Shown in pieces: positions 1 through 8,823 of a stretch of DNA of 10,077 nt. The first letter of the stretch is position 1; each line of letters opens with the position of its first letter. Source of the DNA: an uncultured Bacilli bacterium (GTDB lineage: Bacteria > Bacillota_I > Bacilli_A > RF39 > UBA660). The stretch spans positions 1 through 10,077 of the forward strand of contig CANQDH010000028.1 of the NCBI GenBank assembly GCA_947591565.1, read 5' to 3'. A program made the position numbers and the translations under genes. Under the pieces are notes generated by a model. It was not told where the DNA came from, searched no databases, and worked only from the letters and a program-made list of their open reading frames with translations.

Positions 1-686
1 GCCATATTTATTTCTGTTGCATGATAAGATGTATGCGAATTTTCAGCCCTAAAAGCAGGACCTATTTCAAAAACTTTGTTGAATCCAGCTGCCATAGCCA
101 TTTGTTTATAAAATTGTGGTGATTGGGATAAACAAGCTGTTTGTCCAAAGTAATCAATTTTAAAGACCTCTGCTCCACTTTCAGCAGCACCGGCTGCGAT
201 TTTAGGAGAATGAATTTCGATAAAGTCATTATCAATACAATACTGTCTTAATGCATGTTCAAAACAAGTTTCGGCTCTAAAAAACAAGTTATTATCTTCT
301 CTTCTTAAATCTAAGAAACGATAATCTAACCTAGTTTCTCTTAATGCATTATCTTTATTTTTGATATCGATAGGTAATTCAGCAAGTGATAAAGAAGTTA
401 CTTCAATATTACTTGGAATGATTTCCATACCATTTAATTTAACTTTAGGATTTTCAAGTAATTTTCCTTTTATTTTAACCGTACTTTCAAGGGTTAAATT
501 ATCAATAATGCTAACTAAAGAACTATTTTCATCATTTTTTTCAATAGTCATTTGAACTTTACCTGTTGCATCTTTTAAAATAACAAACTGAACATATTGT
601 AAATTTCTAATATTATCTACAAACGCTGATAGTTCTATATCTTCATTTAAATATTTATTTAAATCTTTAATATCTATTTTGTTCAT
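1..686 (-). CDS. aspS: Aspartyl-tRNA synthetase, archaeal-like type, N-terminal part (cut by window start)
   Basis: Class II aminoacyl-tRNA synthetase that charges tRNA(Asp), and possibly tRNA(Asn) if non-discriminating. 228 whole codons are visible; the C-terminal half with motif 3 lies outside the window. Residues about 17-95 form the OB-fold anticodon-binding domain. Motif 1 and its flank follow (RLDYRFLDLRR at 119-129, then SPKI at 160-163). The AMP-site signature SQSPQFYKQM is at 187-196 and motif 2, FRAENSHTSYHATE, at 212-225. The short spacing between the OB-fold and the catalytic core and the QSPQ.YKQ signature are those of the archaeal/eukaryotic-type enzyme (about 430 residues), not the bacterial AspRS of about 590 residues. 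I could not decide discriminating versus non-discriminating specificity. The ATG at 684-686 is preceded by TGAGGT, 15 bases after the hisS stop, so it is the last visible gene of the operon. Confidence 0.93.
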   Translation of the reverse strand, partial: MNKIDIKDLNKYLNEDIELSAFVDNIRNLQYVQFVILKDATGKVQMTIEKNDENSSLVSIIDNLTLESTVKIKGKLLENPKVKLNGMEIIPSNIEVTSLSLAELPIDIKNKDNALRETRLDYRFLDLRREDNNLFFRAETCFEHALRQYCIDNDFIEIHSPKIAAGAAESGAEVFKIDYFGQTACLSQSPQFYKQMAMAAGFNKVFEIGPAFRAENSHTSYHATEINM

Positions 687-701
687 AATTTACCTCATTA
701 A

Positions 702-1979
702 TTAATCTTCTATATCTTTCATTTTGTCATCTAAATAATCAACGATTTGATTATAAGATATTTTTTCTTCGGTTTTAGTTTGGTTATTCTTTATTGTTAA
801 AAGATTATTTCTTTCTTCTTCTTCACCTATGATGATAATAAATTTAGGATTTATGCGATCAAGCTGTTTCAAATTAGATTTAAAACTACGGCCCATATAA
901 TCCATATCGACATTAAAACCATTCATACGAAGTTCATTTAATATTTTAAGGGCATATTCTTTTTGTTTACTATCCATAGGAATCATATAAACATCAAGTT
1001 GATTATCATCATCGATATCAATTTTTTCGGCATCTAAAATCGTTAATAATCTCTCAAGACCTAAGGCGAAACCAACAGCCTTTGTATCAGGTCCTCCTAA
1101 ATTAGAAACTAAATTATCATACCTTCCCCCACCACAAAGAACGCAAGTTTTACCAAAACCTTCAACATTTGCTTCTACTTCAAATACAGTATGCGTATAA
1201 TAATCAAGCCCTCTTACGATATTAGGATCAATTTCGTATTCTATATCCATAGCTTTTAAATATTGTATAACAGCCTCAAAATGTTTTTGACTTTCTTCAT
1301 TTAAATAGTCGGTTATTTTAGGGGCTTTTTGCATAATATCTAAATGATTATCTATTTTACAATCAAGAATACGTAATGGATTTTTTTCAAAACGCTCTTT
1401 ACAATCATCACATAAATCATCTAAATAAGGTCTAAAATATGCTAGCAAGGCATCCTTATATTTTAATCTTGATTCTAAATCACCTAAACTATTAATTTTA
1501 ACTTTGACGTCTTTAAGTCCTAGTAGTTTATAAAAATTAACCGGAATACTTATAACCTCAGCATCAAGAGCAGGATCACTTGAACCCATGGCTTCAACAC
1601 CAAACTGATAAAATTCTCTATATCTACCCGCTTGAGGTCTTTCATATCGATACATTGGTCCAAAATACCAACATTTAACTATATTACCATTACCATACAT
1701 TTTATTTTCAATATAAGATCTAACAATACCAGCTGTCCCTTCAGGTCTTAAAGTTAAATTTCTATCTCCCCTATCTTTAAAGTCATAAGTTTCCTTTGTA
1801 ACAATATCACTCGTTTCACCAACACCTCTATGAAATAATTCACTTGCTTCAAATAAGGGTGTTCTAAAGTATTCATAATTATATTTTTCCATAAGTGATG
1901 TCATAAGTTTTCTTATATAAAGTATTTTTTTACTCATATTTCCATATACATCATATGTTCCTTTTGGTCTTTGTATCAT
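702..1979 (-). CDS. hisS: Histidyl-tRNA synthetase
   Basis: Cytoplasmic class II synthetase that attaches histidine to tRNA(His). At 425 residues it has the usual full bacterial length. Motif 1 lies around residues 38-60 (FRTPLFEASELF). The TLRPEGT segment is at 76-82, motif 2 (YRYERPQAGRYREFYQFG) at 110-127, and the HisRS-specific HisA motif RGLDYYT at 256-262. GGGRYD is at 283-288 and motif 3, AVGFALGLER, at 301-310. The C-terminal anticodon-binding domain covers about 328-425. The ATG at 1977-1979 has a good Shine-Dalgarno (GAGGAAG). It lies 29 bases inside the 3' end of the upstream permease gene, so translation of the two is probably coupled. No T-box leader is possible here because there is no intergenic space. 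hisS followed by aspS is a conserved Firmicutes pair. Confidence 0.98.
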   Translation of the reverse strand: MIQRPKGTYDVYGNMSKKILYIRKLMTSLMEKYNYEYFRTPLFEASELFHRGVGETSDIVTKETYDFKDRGDRNLTLRPEGTAGIVRSYIENKMYGNGNIVKCWYFGPMYRYERPQAGRYREFYQFGVEAMGSSDPALDAEVISIPVNFYKLLGLKDVKVKINSLGDLESRLKYKDALLAYFRPYLDDLCDDCKERFEKNPLRILDCKIDNHLDIMQKAPKITDYLNEESQKHFEAVIQYLKAMDIEYEIDPNIVRGLDYYTHTVFEVEANVEGFGKTCVLCGGGRYDNLVSNLGGPDTKAVGFALGLERLLTILDAEKIDIDDDNQLDVYMIPMDSKQKEYALKILNELRMNGFNVDMDYMGRSFKSNLKQLDRINPKFIIIIGEEEERNNLLTIKNNQTKTEEKISYNQIVDYLDDKMKDIED

Positions 1980-3021
1980 ATCTCTTCCTCACTTCTTCTT
2001 TTATTTTACCACATATTTCATTTTTAAAAAAGCGATAAATCGTTAAAAGTACAATTGTTAGTGGCATAGCGATAATGACGCCCCACATTTTAAAAAGTAC
2101 GCCACCTGTAAAGGTTGCAAAAATAGTCAATAAGGCTGGTAATCTATTTGATTTTTTATAAATAAGAGGATTAATAATATATCCATCTATTAATGATAAA
2201 ACACAAAATAAAATGAGTGTTCTAATAAATAATTTGGAACCTATAACAAACGCCGTAATAGCTGATAAAATATTAACCATTATACCACCAAAATATGGTA
2301 TTAAACTTGCTAAAGAAGCAAGTATACCTAAAAGCAAAAAATCAGGATGTCCAATAATAAAAAGTGATAAACTATATTCAAAAAACGTTATAACAGCAAT
2401 TTTTAAAAAACTTTTAAAATATTTTTTTAATTCTTCATCTATATGATGACATAACTGATAAAGTTTCTCATTTTTACATATATTTCGAACATAAATTCTT
2501 ATTTTATCCATATCTATTAAAAAATAAATACTTGCCGAAATAAAAATCACAATAAAAGAAAAATAATGAAGTATATCACTTATAATATTTATAACAAAAT
2601 CTGTTAAATATTTAGATATACTTGTTAAAATGTTGTTAAAAACACTTATAATTGTTTGTCCTAAACCATTTATATCGACATTATATTTACTTTGAAAAAA
2701 ATTAAGGAAAAGAATCATTTCTCTAATTAAATTATTAATTTGTTTAAAAATAGATGGAAAAACAATTAAAACAATTAAACTTGTCATCATAATGATAATT
2801 AGAATGACAAACATAATAGATAATCCTTTAGAAAACTTTTTTTGAAAAGTTTTAACTAAAGGATTAAGGGCATATGCTACCAAAAAAGATAAAATAAATG
2901 GCAAAAACAACTTTTTTAAAAAGGCTATTAAATTAATCCAAATAATACTACTTTTATATATTAATAAACACATTAAAATAAATAGACAAGTATTAATTAA
3001 TTTAACATTGATTTTTGACAT
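1951..3021 (-). CDS. AI-2E family (UPF0118, YtvI-like) membrane permease
   Basis: Polytopic membrane protein of the AI-2E transporter family. Members have been linked to export of signals, Na+/H+ or other solutes; the substrate of this one is unknown. At 356 residues it has the family length. Hydrophobic segments lie at about 7-22, 31-51, 66-90, 147-170, 205-224, 228-262, 265-288 and 296-330. The long loop at about 91-146 between the third and fourth helices is typical. Family signatures are IPYFGG at 241-246 and the C-terminal NPLIY...(S/G)...G.LF..WG..IA.PL pattern at 284-321. The ATG at 3019-3021 follows TAGGAAA, and the gene starts 24 bases after the rel stop. Its end overlaps hisS by 29 bases. 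It stops on TGA, consistent with the standard code. In B. subtilis other genes lie between relA and hisS, so the permease is a lineage-specific member of this operon. Confidence 0.9.
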   Translation of the reverse strand: MSKINVKLINTCLFILMCLLIYKSSIIWINLIAFLKKLFLPFILSFLVAYALNPLVKTFQKKFSKGLSIMFVILIIIMMTSLIVLIVFPSIFKQINNLIREMILFLNFFQSKYNVDINGLGQTIISVFNNILTSISKYLTDFVINIISDILHYFSFIVIFISASIYFLIDMDKIRIYVRNICKNEKLYQLCHHIDEELKKYFKSFLKIAVITFFEYSLSLFIIGHPDFLLLGILASLASLIPYFGGIMVNILSAITAFVIGSKLFIRTLILFCVLSLIDGYIINPLIYKKSNRLPALLTIFATFTGGVLFKMWGVIIAMPLTIVLLTIYRFFKNEICGKIKEEVRKRYDTKTKRNI

Positions 3022-3045
3022 TTATTTTCCTACTTTCCGTAAGAT

Positions 3046-5208
3046 TTATTTGATTATTCTCTGTACATCGGTAACATTTTTGATAAGTTGTATTTCTCTT
3101 ATAAATTTATTAAGTTTTTCTTTATTTATGACACTTAATGTTAATTCATATAAAACATTGTCATCTTCATTAATTGTATCAATACTTTTTATCGTTATTT
3201 CATTACCTGAAAGCTTGGAAACAATATCTATTAAAACATTATTATTTACGAAACTACGAACCATAATGGTTGTCAAATATTTTTGGTTTATATTATCATT
3301 CCATTTGACATCGATTAGTCGCTCTGAATCACTAATATTAGGACAAGTTATTTGATGAATCGTAATACCATATCCTTTCGTGATAAAACCGACAATTTCA
3401 TCACCAGGTATGGGTTTACAGCAAGAAGCAATATTAACTTTTATTTCATCTATACCCTTAACAATAATATCGTTTTTACTTGGTTTATTATCTAATTTTG
3501 TATTCATATTTTTCTTTAAAATAATTTCGGTTGTATGATTATCATTAGATAGAAAATTAATAACCTGTTTAGCTGTTACTTTATTACTTCCAAGGGATAC
3601 ATAAAATTCATTTAAATCTTTGAATTTAAACTCATTTAGTATTTTAGAAATATTATCTTGCGTTAAAAAATCATTAATAGGAAGTTTTTGTCTTCGTAAT
3701 TCTTTATTTAATAATTCTTGTCCTATTTTTAAATTTTTATCTTTATTAATTTTATTTAAATAATTTTTTATTTTGTTTTTAGCCTGATTGGTTTTAACAA
3801 ATTTAAGCCATTCATAGCTAGGTCCTGCTGAATTTTTATTCGTATTTATTTTAATAACATCATTATTTGATAATTCATAATCAAAGGGCACAATATTATT
3901 ATTGACAATAGCGCCTACCATTTTATTACCAACATCTGTATGTACAGCATAGGCAAAGTCAATAGGTGTTGACCCTTTTACAAGTTCTAAACAATCGCCA
4001 TGAGGTGTAAAAACATATATCATCTCATCTTCAAAAAAATCATCTTTTAAAAGTTTCGCAGCATCTTCATTATTATTTGTATCTTCTTTAAACTCCATAA
4101 TGGTTCTAAAAAACTGTAGTTTTTGTTCCATATGATCTTTTAATCCGGCCTTTTTGGTACTACCTTGTTCTTTATATGACCAGTGAGCAGCAATACCTTT
4201 TTCCGCAATATAGTCCATTTCATATGTTCTTATTTGTATTTCAAAGAAATTGCCATCAATACCTATAACGGTTGTATGAAGTGATTGATACATATTAGGT
4301 TTTGGCATAGCAATATAATCTTTAAATCTTTTAGGAAGTGGTTTATAAAGACTATGAATGATACCTAGTACCTGATAACATTCTTGTTTGGTATCAACAA
4401 AAACTCTTAAAGCAAGTAAATCGTATAAATCACTAAATTTTTTTCCTTTATTTAATTTCTTATAAATACTATAAATACTTTTAGCTCGTCCCTTTATTTC
4501 ATGTTTAATATGATTTTTAGTTAGTAAGGAAGATATACTTTCAATCATTTCATGAACTAAATTTTCACGTTCCGTTTTGGTTTTGTTAACTGTTTCAACG
4601 ATTGAATAATATACATCTGGTTTATAGTATCTTAAAGATAAATCTTCAAGTTCACTTTTAATTTTACTAATACCAAGTCTATGAGCAATAGGCACTAAGA
4701 TATCTAAAGTTTCTTTAGCTTTTTCTTTTTGATGTTCATTAGTTAATACCCAAAGAGTTCGCATATTATGAAGACGGTCAGCTAGTTTAATAAAGATGAC
4801 TCTAACATCTTCGCATAATCCTACAAGTATTTTCCTACTCTCATTGGTGATTCCTTCTGAATCACTTGCAAAACTAATCTTATTTATTTTATCTATACCT
4901 GATACGAGATTAGCGATATCCTCATTAAATAAAGAGGCAATTTGGTCTTTAGTTACATCTTGATCTTTTAATATTTCGTGTAAAAGAGATGCACATATAG
5001 TATGACTATCAACTTTTAAATCAATTAAAATAAAGGCAACATTTAAAGGGTGAACGATAAAATCATCACCCGTTAAACGTTTTAATCCAAAATATTTTTT
5101 TGACACATAATCGTATGTCTTTTCAATTAATTTAATTTCTTCTTCACTTGTAATATATTCTTTAGCGGCTTTTATTAATTCATCAAAGGTTAAAACATCT
5201 TTTTTCAT
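3046..5208 (-). CDS. rel: Rel-type (p)ppGpp synthetase with altered hydrolase (HD) motif
   Basis: Long RelA/SpoT homologue of 720 residues that makes, and in most Firmicutes also degrades, the stringent-response alarmone (p)ppGpp. By eye its numbering runs parallel to Streptococcus Rel-Seq. HD domain, about 30-190: R44, H53, H77, D144 and N148 are kept, but the motif HDxxED reads HEILKD, so D78 is Glu and E81 is Lys. Synthetase domain, about 230-350: G-loop-like GRAKSIYSIYKK (240-251), D263, RFKDYIAMPK (294-303, the basic RxKD form of bifunctional enzymes), YQSLHTT and E323 in EIQIRT. TGS domain, about 396-456. Zinc-finger domain with C596, C597, H618 and C622. ACT domain, about 645-720. The ATG at 5206-5208 is preceded by GTAGGTC, which overlaps the secDF stop (8-base gap). 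The synthetase assignment is firm; hydrolase activity is uncertain. Confidence 0.97.
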   Translation of the reverse strand: MKKDVLTFDELIKAAKEYITSEEEIKLIEKTYDYVSKKYFGLKRLTGDDFIVHPLNVAFILIDLKVDSHTICASLLHEILKDQDVTKDQIASLFNEDIANLVSGIDKINKISFASDSEGITNESRKILVGLCEDVRVIFIKLADRLHNMRTLWVLTNEHQKEKAKETLDILVPIAHRLGISKIKSELEDLSLRYYKPDVYYSIVETVNKTKTERENLVHEMIESISSLLTKNHIKHEIKGRAKSIYSIYKKLNKGKKFSDLYDLLALRVFVDTKQECYQVLGIIHSLYKPLPKRFKDYIAMPKPNMYQSLHTTVIGIDGNFFEIQIRTYEMDYIAEKGIAAHWSYKEQGSTKKAGLKDHMEQKLQFFRTIMEFKEDTNNNEDAAKLLKDDFFEDEMIYVFTPHGDCLELVKGSTPIDFAYAVHTDVGNKMVGAIVNNNIVPFDYELSNNDVIKINTNKNSAGPSYEWLKFVKTNQAKNKIKNYLNKINKDKNLKIGQELLNKELRRQKLPINDFLTQDNISKILNEFKFKDLNEFYVSLGSNKVTAKQVINFLSNDNHTTEIILKKNMNTKLDNKPSKNDIIVKGIDEIKVNIASCCKPIPGDEIVGFITKGYGITIHQITCPNISDSERLIDVKWNDNINQKYLTTIMVRSFVNNNVLIDIVSKLSGNEITIKSIDTINEDDNVLYELTLSVINKEKLNKFIREIQLIKNVTDVQRIIK

Positions 5209-5216
5209 AATAAGAC

Positions 5217-7412
5217 CTACTCTTCATACCACTTATGTTTAATTGGTTTACCAGCATTTCTTTTTTCAATATGGTACCATATTTGACTTGCTATAAATAA
5301 TGATGAATATGTACCAGCAACAAGACCTATAAGTAATGCTATATTAAAGTTGACAATTTCATGAGATCCTAAAGCAATTAAGGCTATAACTGGCATCATT
5401 GTTGTAATGGTTGTAATAATACTTCTACCTACTGTTTTACTAAGGGCGTCATTAACAAGAACTCTTAAATTTTCTTTTGATGGCATAGTATTGGTTTTTA
5501 TATCTTTTAATTTTTCTCTTATTTTATCAAATGTAACTATTGTATCATTAATAGAATATCCGATAATAGATAAAAGGGCTGCAATAAACATACTATTAAT
5601 TTCTAATTTGAAAATACTAAATAATGATATAACAATTAACACATCGTGTAATAAGGCCATGATAGCACTTATGGCAAAACTAAATCTAAATCTTATAGAA
5701 ATATAAATAACAATGAAAATAGATGCTACTAAAACAGATATAATGGCATTTTTAATTAAACCTTTTTTGACGATATTAGATACAACACCAATATCTGTTG
5801 TTCCAGTATATTTTTGACTAAAATACTCTTCAGTTTCTAAGACCTCATCTTGTGATAAGGAATTATCAATTTTCATAATAACTGATTTATCGTTAATAAA
5901 TTCAATTTCTTCTAATTGATATTCCATTTTTTCAATATCTTCCGTTAAATCTTTTTCGTTTAAAGCAACTGATGCATTTAAAGTAATAGATGTTCCACCT
6001 TTAAAATCAATACCAAGTTTTAAACCAGATTTTAATGTTGATACGATACCAACTACAATAATAATGATTGAGACCATGAAGAATTTTAAATAATGTTTAA
6101 CAAAATCAAATTGTTTCGTTTTTTCTTTTTTACCTTTAAAATTGATAAAGGTTTTTAATTTATCATCAAAGAAACCTGTTCTAACGAACATACCTAATAA
6201 CCATCTTGTTATGAAAACCATAACAAACATTGTAACAATCGTACTTATGATAAGCATAGTTGCAAATCCTTTGACAGTACTTTCACCTAAAATGAATAAG
6301 ACAATGGCAACAAGTAAGGTTGTTAAGTTGGAATCAAAGATAACCATAAAAGAATTTTTGTTTCCATTTTTATAAGCCATTTGTAATTTGGTACCTTCAT
6401 TTAATTCTTCTTTAATTCTAGAAAAATTAATAACATTAGCATCGATGGCCATACCTATACCAATGACCATAGCGGCAATTCCAGGAAGAGTCAAAACTCC
6501 GCCAACTAGCCAGAAAGCAAAGAGAGTCGTAAATGCATAAACGATGATACCAACACTTGCCATAAGTCCAGCAAAATTATATTTAATAATCATAAAGGCA
6601 ATAATACATACAACACCTATAATACCAGCCATGCACGTCTTTATAAGTGAATCATCACCAAAGGAAGCAGCAACGGTTTTAGATGATATTTCGGTTAAAG
6701 TAGTTGGAAGGCTACCAGAATTGATAAGTTCAACAAGTGTTTTTACTTCAGCTTCTTTAAAATTACCTTGAATAATAACATCACTTGCAAAGCCTTGTTT
6801 TACTGTTGCTGATGATAAACAATGTGACGTTTCTTTACCACATAAAACACCATTTAAAGTATTTTCATATGAATCAGTTCCTTCTTCATAATCAAGCCAA
6901 ATAACCATAATCTGGTCATCTGTTTCACTTAGGGCTTTAGTTACTTTATAAAAAGTATCATTATCATCAACCGCTAAAGATACGGCAGGTCTACCATATT
7001 CATCAGCTGACACTTTCGCACCGCCTGCTTTAAGAACATCGCTTGTCATTAAAAGTTCATCTTTGGTATTACGAAAACTTAAACTAGCAGCTTTTCCTAA
7101 TACTTTCCTGGCTTCTTCAGGATTGGTTACACCAGCTAATTGCACTCTAATTTTATCGTTACCTTCAACAACGACACTAGGTTCTGTTACGCCTAAAACG
7201 TCTATTCTTTTGATAAGTGTTTTAGCCGTATTATTTACAGCATCGTTTGTTAGTTTACTTCCATCAACGGAAGAAACTTGATATAAAACTTCAAATCCAC
7301 CTTTTAAATCAAGTCCAAAATGGATATCCTTCAAAATAGGCATTGATAATAAACCAACAACTACTAAGATAAGAAATACTATAATTATGTTTTTACTCAT
7401 TTTTGTTTTCAT
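5217..7412 (-). CDS. secDF: Fused SecDF protein-export membrane protein
   Basis: RND-family accessory subunit of the SecYEG translocon that uses the proton gradient to pull secreted proteins across the membrane. The single 731-residue chain joins SecD (about 1-415) to SecF (about 435-731), as in Bacillus and many Firmicutes. The SecD half has one N-terminal helix (about 9-26), FGLDLKGG at 32-39, the extracytoplasmic P1 region with a C191/C198 pair, and five helices that include IGIGMAIDANVINFSRIKEE (317-336). That segment contains the conserved Asp of the proton pathway. The SecF half repeats the pattern: LGIDFKGG (466-473), ALLHD (586-590), SIIGYSINDTIVTFDKIRE (615-633) and the GRSIITTITTMMP segment (662-674). 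The ATG at 7410-7412 is chosen because AGAGGAAG (7419-7426) lies 6 bases upstream; the in-frame ATG at 7398-7400 has no RBS. It overlaps comN by 20 bases. Confidence 0.98.
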   Translation of the reverse strand: MKTKMSKNIIIVFLILVVVGLLSMPILKDIHFGLDLKGGFEVLYQVSSVDGSKLTNDAVNNTAKTLIKRIDVLGVTEPSVVVEGNDKIRVQLAGVTNPEEARKVLGKAASLSFRNTKDELLMTSDVLKAGGAKVSADEYGRPAVSLAVDDNDTFYKVTKALSETDDQIMVIWLDYEEGTDSYENTLNGVLCGKETSHCLSSATVKQGFASDVIIQGNFKEAEVKTLVELINSGSLPTTLTEISSKTVAASFGDDSLIKTCMAGIIGVVCIIAFMIIKYNFAGLMASVGIIVYAFTTLFAFWLVGGVLTLPGIAAMVIGIGMAIDANVINFSRIKEELNEGTKLQMAYKNGNKNSFMVIFDSNLTTLLVAIVLFILGESTVKGFATMLIISTIVTMFVMVFITRWLLGMFVRTGFFDDKLKTFINFKGKKEKTKQFDFVKHYLKFFMVSIIIIVVGIVSTLKSGLKLGIDFKGGTSITLNASVALNEKDLTEDIEKMEYQLEEIEFINDKSVIMKIDNSLSQDEVLETEEYFSQKYTGTTDIGVVSNIVKKGLIKNAIISVLVASIFIVIYISIRFRFSFAISAIMALLHDVLIVISLFSIFKLEINSMFIAALLSIIGYSINDTIVTFDKIREKLKDIKTNTMPSKENLRVLVNDALSKTVGRSIITTITTMMPVIALIALGSHEIVNFNIALLIGLVAGTYSSLFIASQIWYHIEKRNAGKPIKHKWYEE

Positions 7413-7704
7413 TTACATCTTCCTCTTCTATGTCTTTAAAATATACTTTTCGTTCTTTTAAACTCATTTTTGATTTTACATAATCATCAATTAAAAGATT
7501 ATCAGCATTTAAAATATTGTCAACCATTCTATATAAGCGCAAATCATGACTATGATTCCATACATTATTTTTAAGATAATTCCATACATCTTCCTTAGTA
7601 ATATATGTCATACCCATTCTCTTTAATTCTTCTGTTTTTGTTTCAAGAGCTGGTTTTACTCTTTCATAAAGCTCCTTTGTTGAAGCAAATGCAACATCTA
7701 CCAT
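7393..7704 (-). CDS. comN: ComN-like post-transcriptional regulator
   Basis: Small soluble protein of 103 residues resembling B. subtilis ComN (YrzD) and the Post_transc_reg family. B. subtilis ComN promotes accumulation of the comE competence mRNA. Recognisable features are LYERVKPALETKTEELKRMG (12-31), the core TxxDxWxYL seen as TKEDVWNYLKNNVW (36-49), and the LRLYRMVDNILNA segment (56-68). The tail is rich in acidic and Asn residues. The family call rests on this pattern and on position: comN lies immediately before secDF in B. subtilis too. The ATG at 7702-7704 has the strongest Shine-Dalgarno of the operon (GGGAGGAAA, 7707-7715). As first gene behind the promoter it probably opens the whole housekeeping operon. 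Its last 20 bases overlap secDF. Confidence 0.82.
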   Translation of the reverse strand: MVDVAFASTKELYERVKPALETKTEELKRMGMTYITKEDVWNYLKNNVWNHSHDLRLYRMVDNILNADNLLIDDYVKSKMSLKERKVYFKDIEEEDVNENKNE

Positions 7705-7724
7705 ACTTTCCTCCCAATAATTCT

Positions 7725-7753
7725 ATTATATATTAATTTCTTAAATTTTTAAA
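7725..7753 (-). promoter_or_regulatory. Promoter of the comN-secDF-rel-permease-hisS-aspS operon
   Basis: Reading the minus strand, a perfect -10 TATAAT lies at 7725-7730. It is preceded 17 bases upstream by a weak -35, TTTAAA at 7748-7753 (4 of 6 matches). The predicted start near 7718 leaves a leader of about 14 nt ending in the comN Shine-Dalgarno. There is no room for a T-box or other riboswitch. It lies just after the terminator of the upstream unit, which supports a new transcription unit starting here. Confidence 0.6.
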
Positions 7754-7780
7754 GATTTTTATTGAAATTTTTATATTTCT

Positions 7781-7809
7781 AAAAGAAAAACTTAGACTAT
7801 CAGTCTAAG
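7781..7809 (-). terminator. Intrinsic terminator of the metallopeptidase gene
   Basis: On the minus strand a perfect 8-bp stem CTTAGACT/AGTCTAAG with a 3-nt loop (7791-7809) is followed by TTTTTCTTTT (7781-7790). It lies about 50 bases after the stop of the metallopeptidase gene and just before the comN promoter, separating the two units. The U-tract is only on the minus-strand side. Confidence 0.88.
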
Positions 7810-7857
7810 GCTTGTAATATCATCATTTATATCGTTTCAAATTTTTTCCACAATTGT

Positions 7858-8823
7858 TTATTTGATTAAAACTTTATCATGTTCTAATCTATAATCTTTT
7901 AAAACGATAGAAAGATTTTTTTCTAATAAATCAGTATCATAAGCTTTATATTCTTTATATTTATATACAACTGCCTGAGGAAGTAAACATAAAACAGGAT
8001 CTATTTTATGAATAAGATGTTCTATAATAATACGATGTTCATTGCTTTCTAAAATCTTTTGTTTCAAAGATGTTTGGATGAGAAAATTATTAATATCGAT
8101 AAAACTATTTTTTAATATCGCATCTTTTGATTTAGCTTTTAACAATCCACAACTTATGTAATTGCTTATATCATCTAAAGTGGTTATAAATTTATCTATT
8201 TCATCTTTACTACTATAATTTTTTAAGCTGTCTACTACGCCACTTAAATTACCATGAAAATAGAATGATTGCATTTTGGAAGAACCAATAATTTGTTCTA
8301 TAATAGAAGCAATTCTTGTTTCATAACTATAACATTTTAAGATAGGTTTATCTGAAAAATATCTTTCTGTAAGATACTGGGTATATCCCTCATTTAAACC
8401 ATTTCCTATTTTCTCATCATTATCTTGTATTTGCAGAAAACCTGTATAAAGAGTTGATGCATCTTTTTCAATAACTGTTGATGCCATATGAAATAATTCA
8501 TGATAAATAGTTAAATGATAATTTCGTTTAGATAACGAAATAGTATTATCTTCATAACTATAAAAACCATGTACACTACGATGTGAAAGCATATTATAAA
8601 TTGTAAAATTTTTAAAATTAGTTTTTAAGGTTTTCATGTTTTGAAGAAAATTATATAAATCTTCTTCAGAAATATTTTGCGTTAAGACTTTTAAAAAGTT
8701 TATAATGTATGGTCTTAAATGACTATGTAATATGTCTTTTTCATTGATATCAGAAAAAAGTTTTGTATCATGTTGTTCTAATTGCTCACTAGTATTTTTT
8801 AACTCAAATGATTTAGATAACAT
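7858..8823 (-). CDS. Putative cytoplasmic zinc metallopeptidase (HExxH, gluzincin-like), family unknown
   Basis: I do not recognise the family. Numbered from the upstream in-frame ATG at 8871 (337 residues), the protein carries a zincin motif HELFH (H124, E125, H128) in a helix-like stretch TIYHELFHMAS. About 33 residues later comes NEGYTQYLTER (160-170), where E161 or E169 would be the third zinc ligand of a gluzincin. A second motif-like stretch, YETRIASIIEQIIG, lies at about 183-196. There is no signal peptide or membrane helix, so it is probably cytoplasmic; the substrate is unknown. I prefer the start at 8821-8823 (321 residues) because it has GAGG 9 bases upstream. The ATG at 8869-8871 follows an in-frame stop and has no RBS. 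The gene is preceded by an overlapping 26-codon ORF and ends at a strong terminator, so it is transcribed apart from the operon downstream. Confidence 0.75.
   Translation of the reverse strand: MLSKSFELKNTSEQLEQHDTKLFSDINEKDILHSHLRPYIINFLKVLTQNISEEDLYNFLQNMKTLKTNFKNFTIYNMLSHRSVHGFYSYEDNTISLSKRNYHLTIYHELFHMASTVIEKDASTLYTGFLQIQDNDEKIGNGLNEGYTQYLTERYFSDKPILKCYSYETRIASIIEQIIGSSKMQSFYFHGNLSGVVDSLKNYSSKDEIDKFITTLDDISNYISCGLLKAKSKDAILKNSFIDINNFLIQTSLKQKILESNEHRIIIEHLIHKIDPVLCLLPQAVVYKYKEYKAYDTDLLEKNLSIVLKDYRLEHDKVLIK

Noticed and set aside
361..555. Plus-strand ORFs inside aspS, the permease, rel, secDF and the metallopeptidase (also 2213-2446, 3008-3355, 5407-5706, 6142-6375, 6544-6771, 7063-7281, 8732-8944)
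   Set aside because: All lie antisense to genes with strong family signatures (or, for 8732-8944, to the metallopeptidase start) and show no recognisable domain; they are reading-frame shadows.
7705..7857. T-box riboswitch for the operon containing hisS and aspS
   Set aside because: The leader of the comN operon is only about 14 nt, and the synthetase genes have almost no intergenic space, so no T-box can fit.
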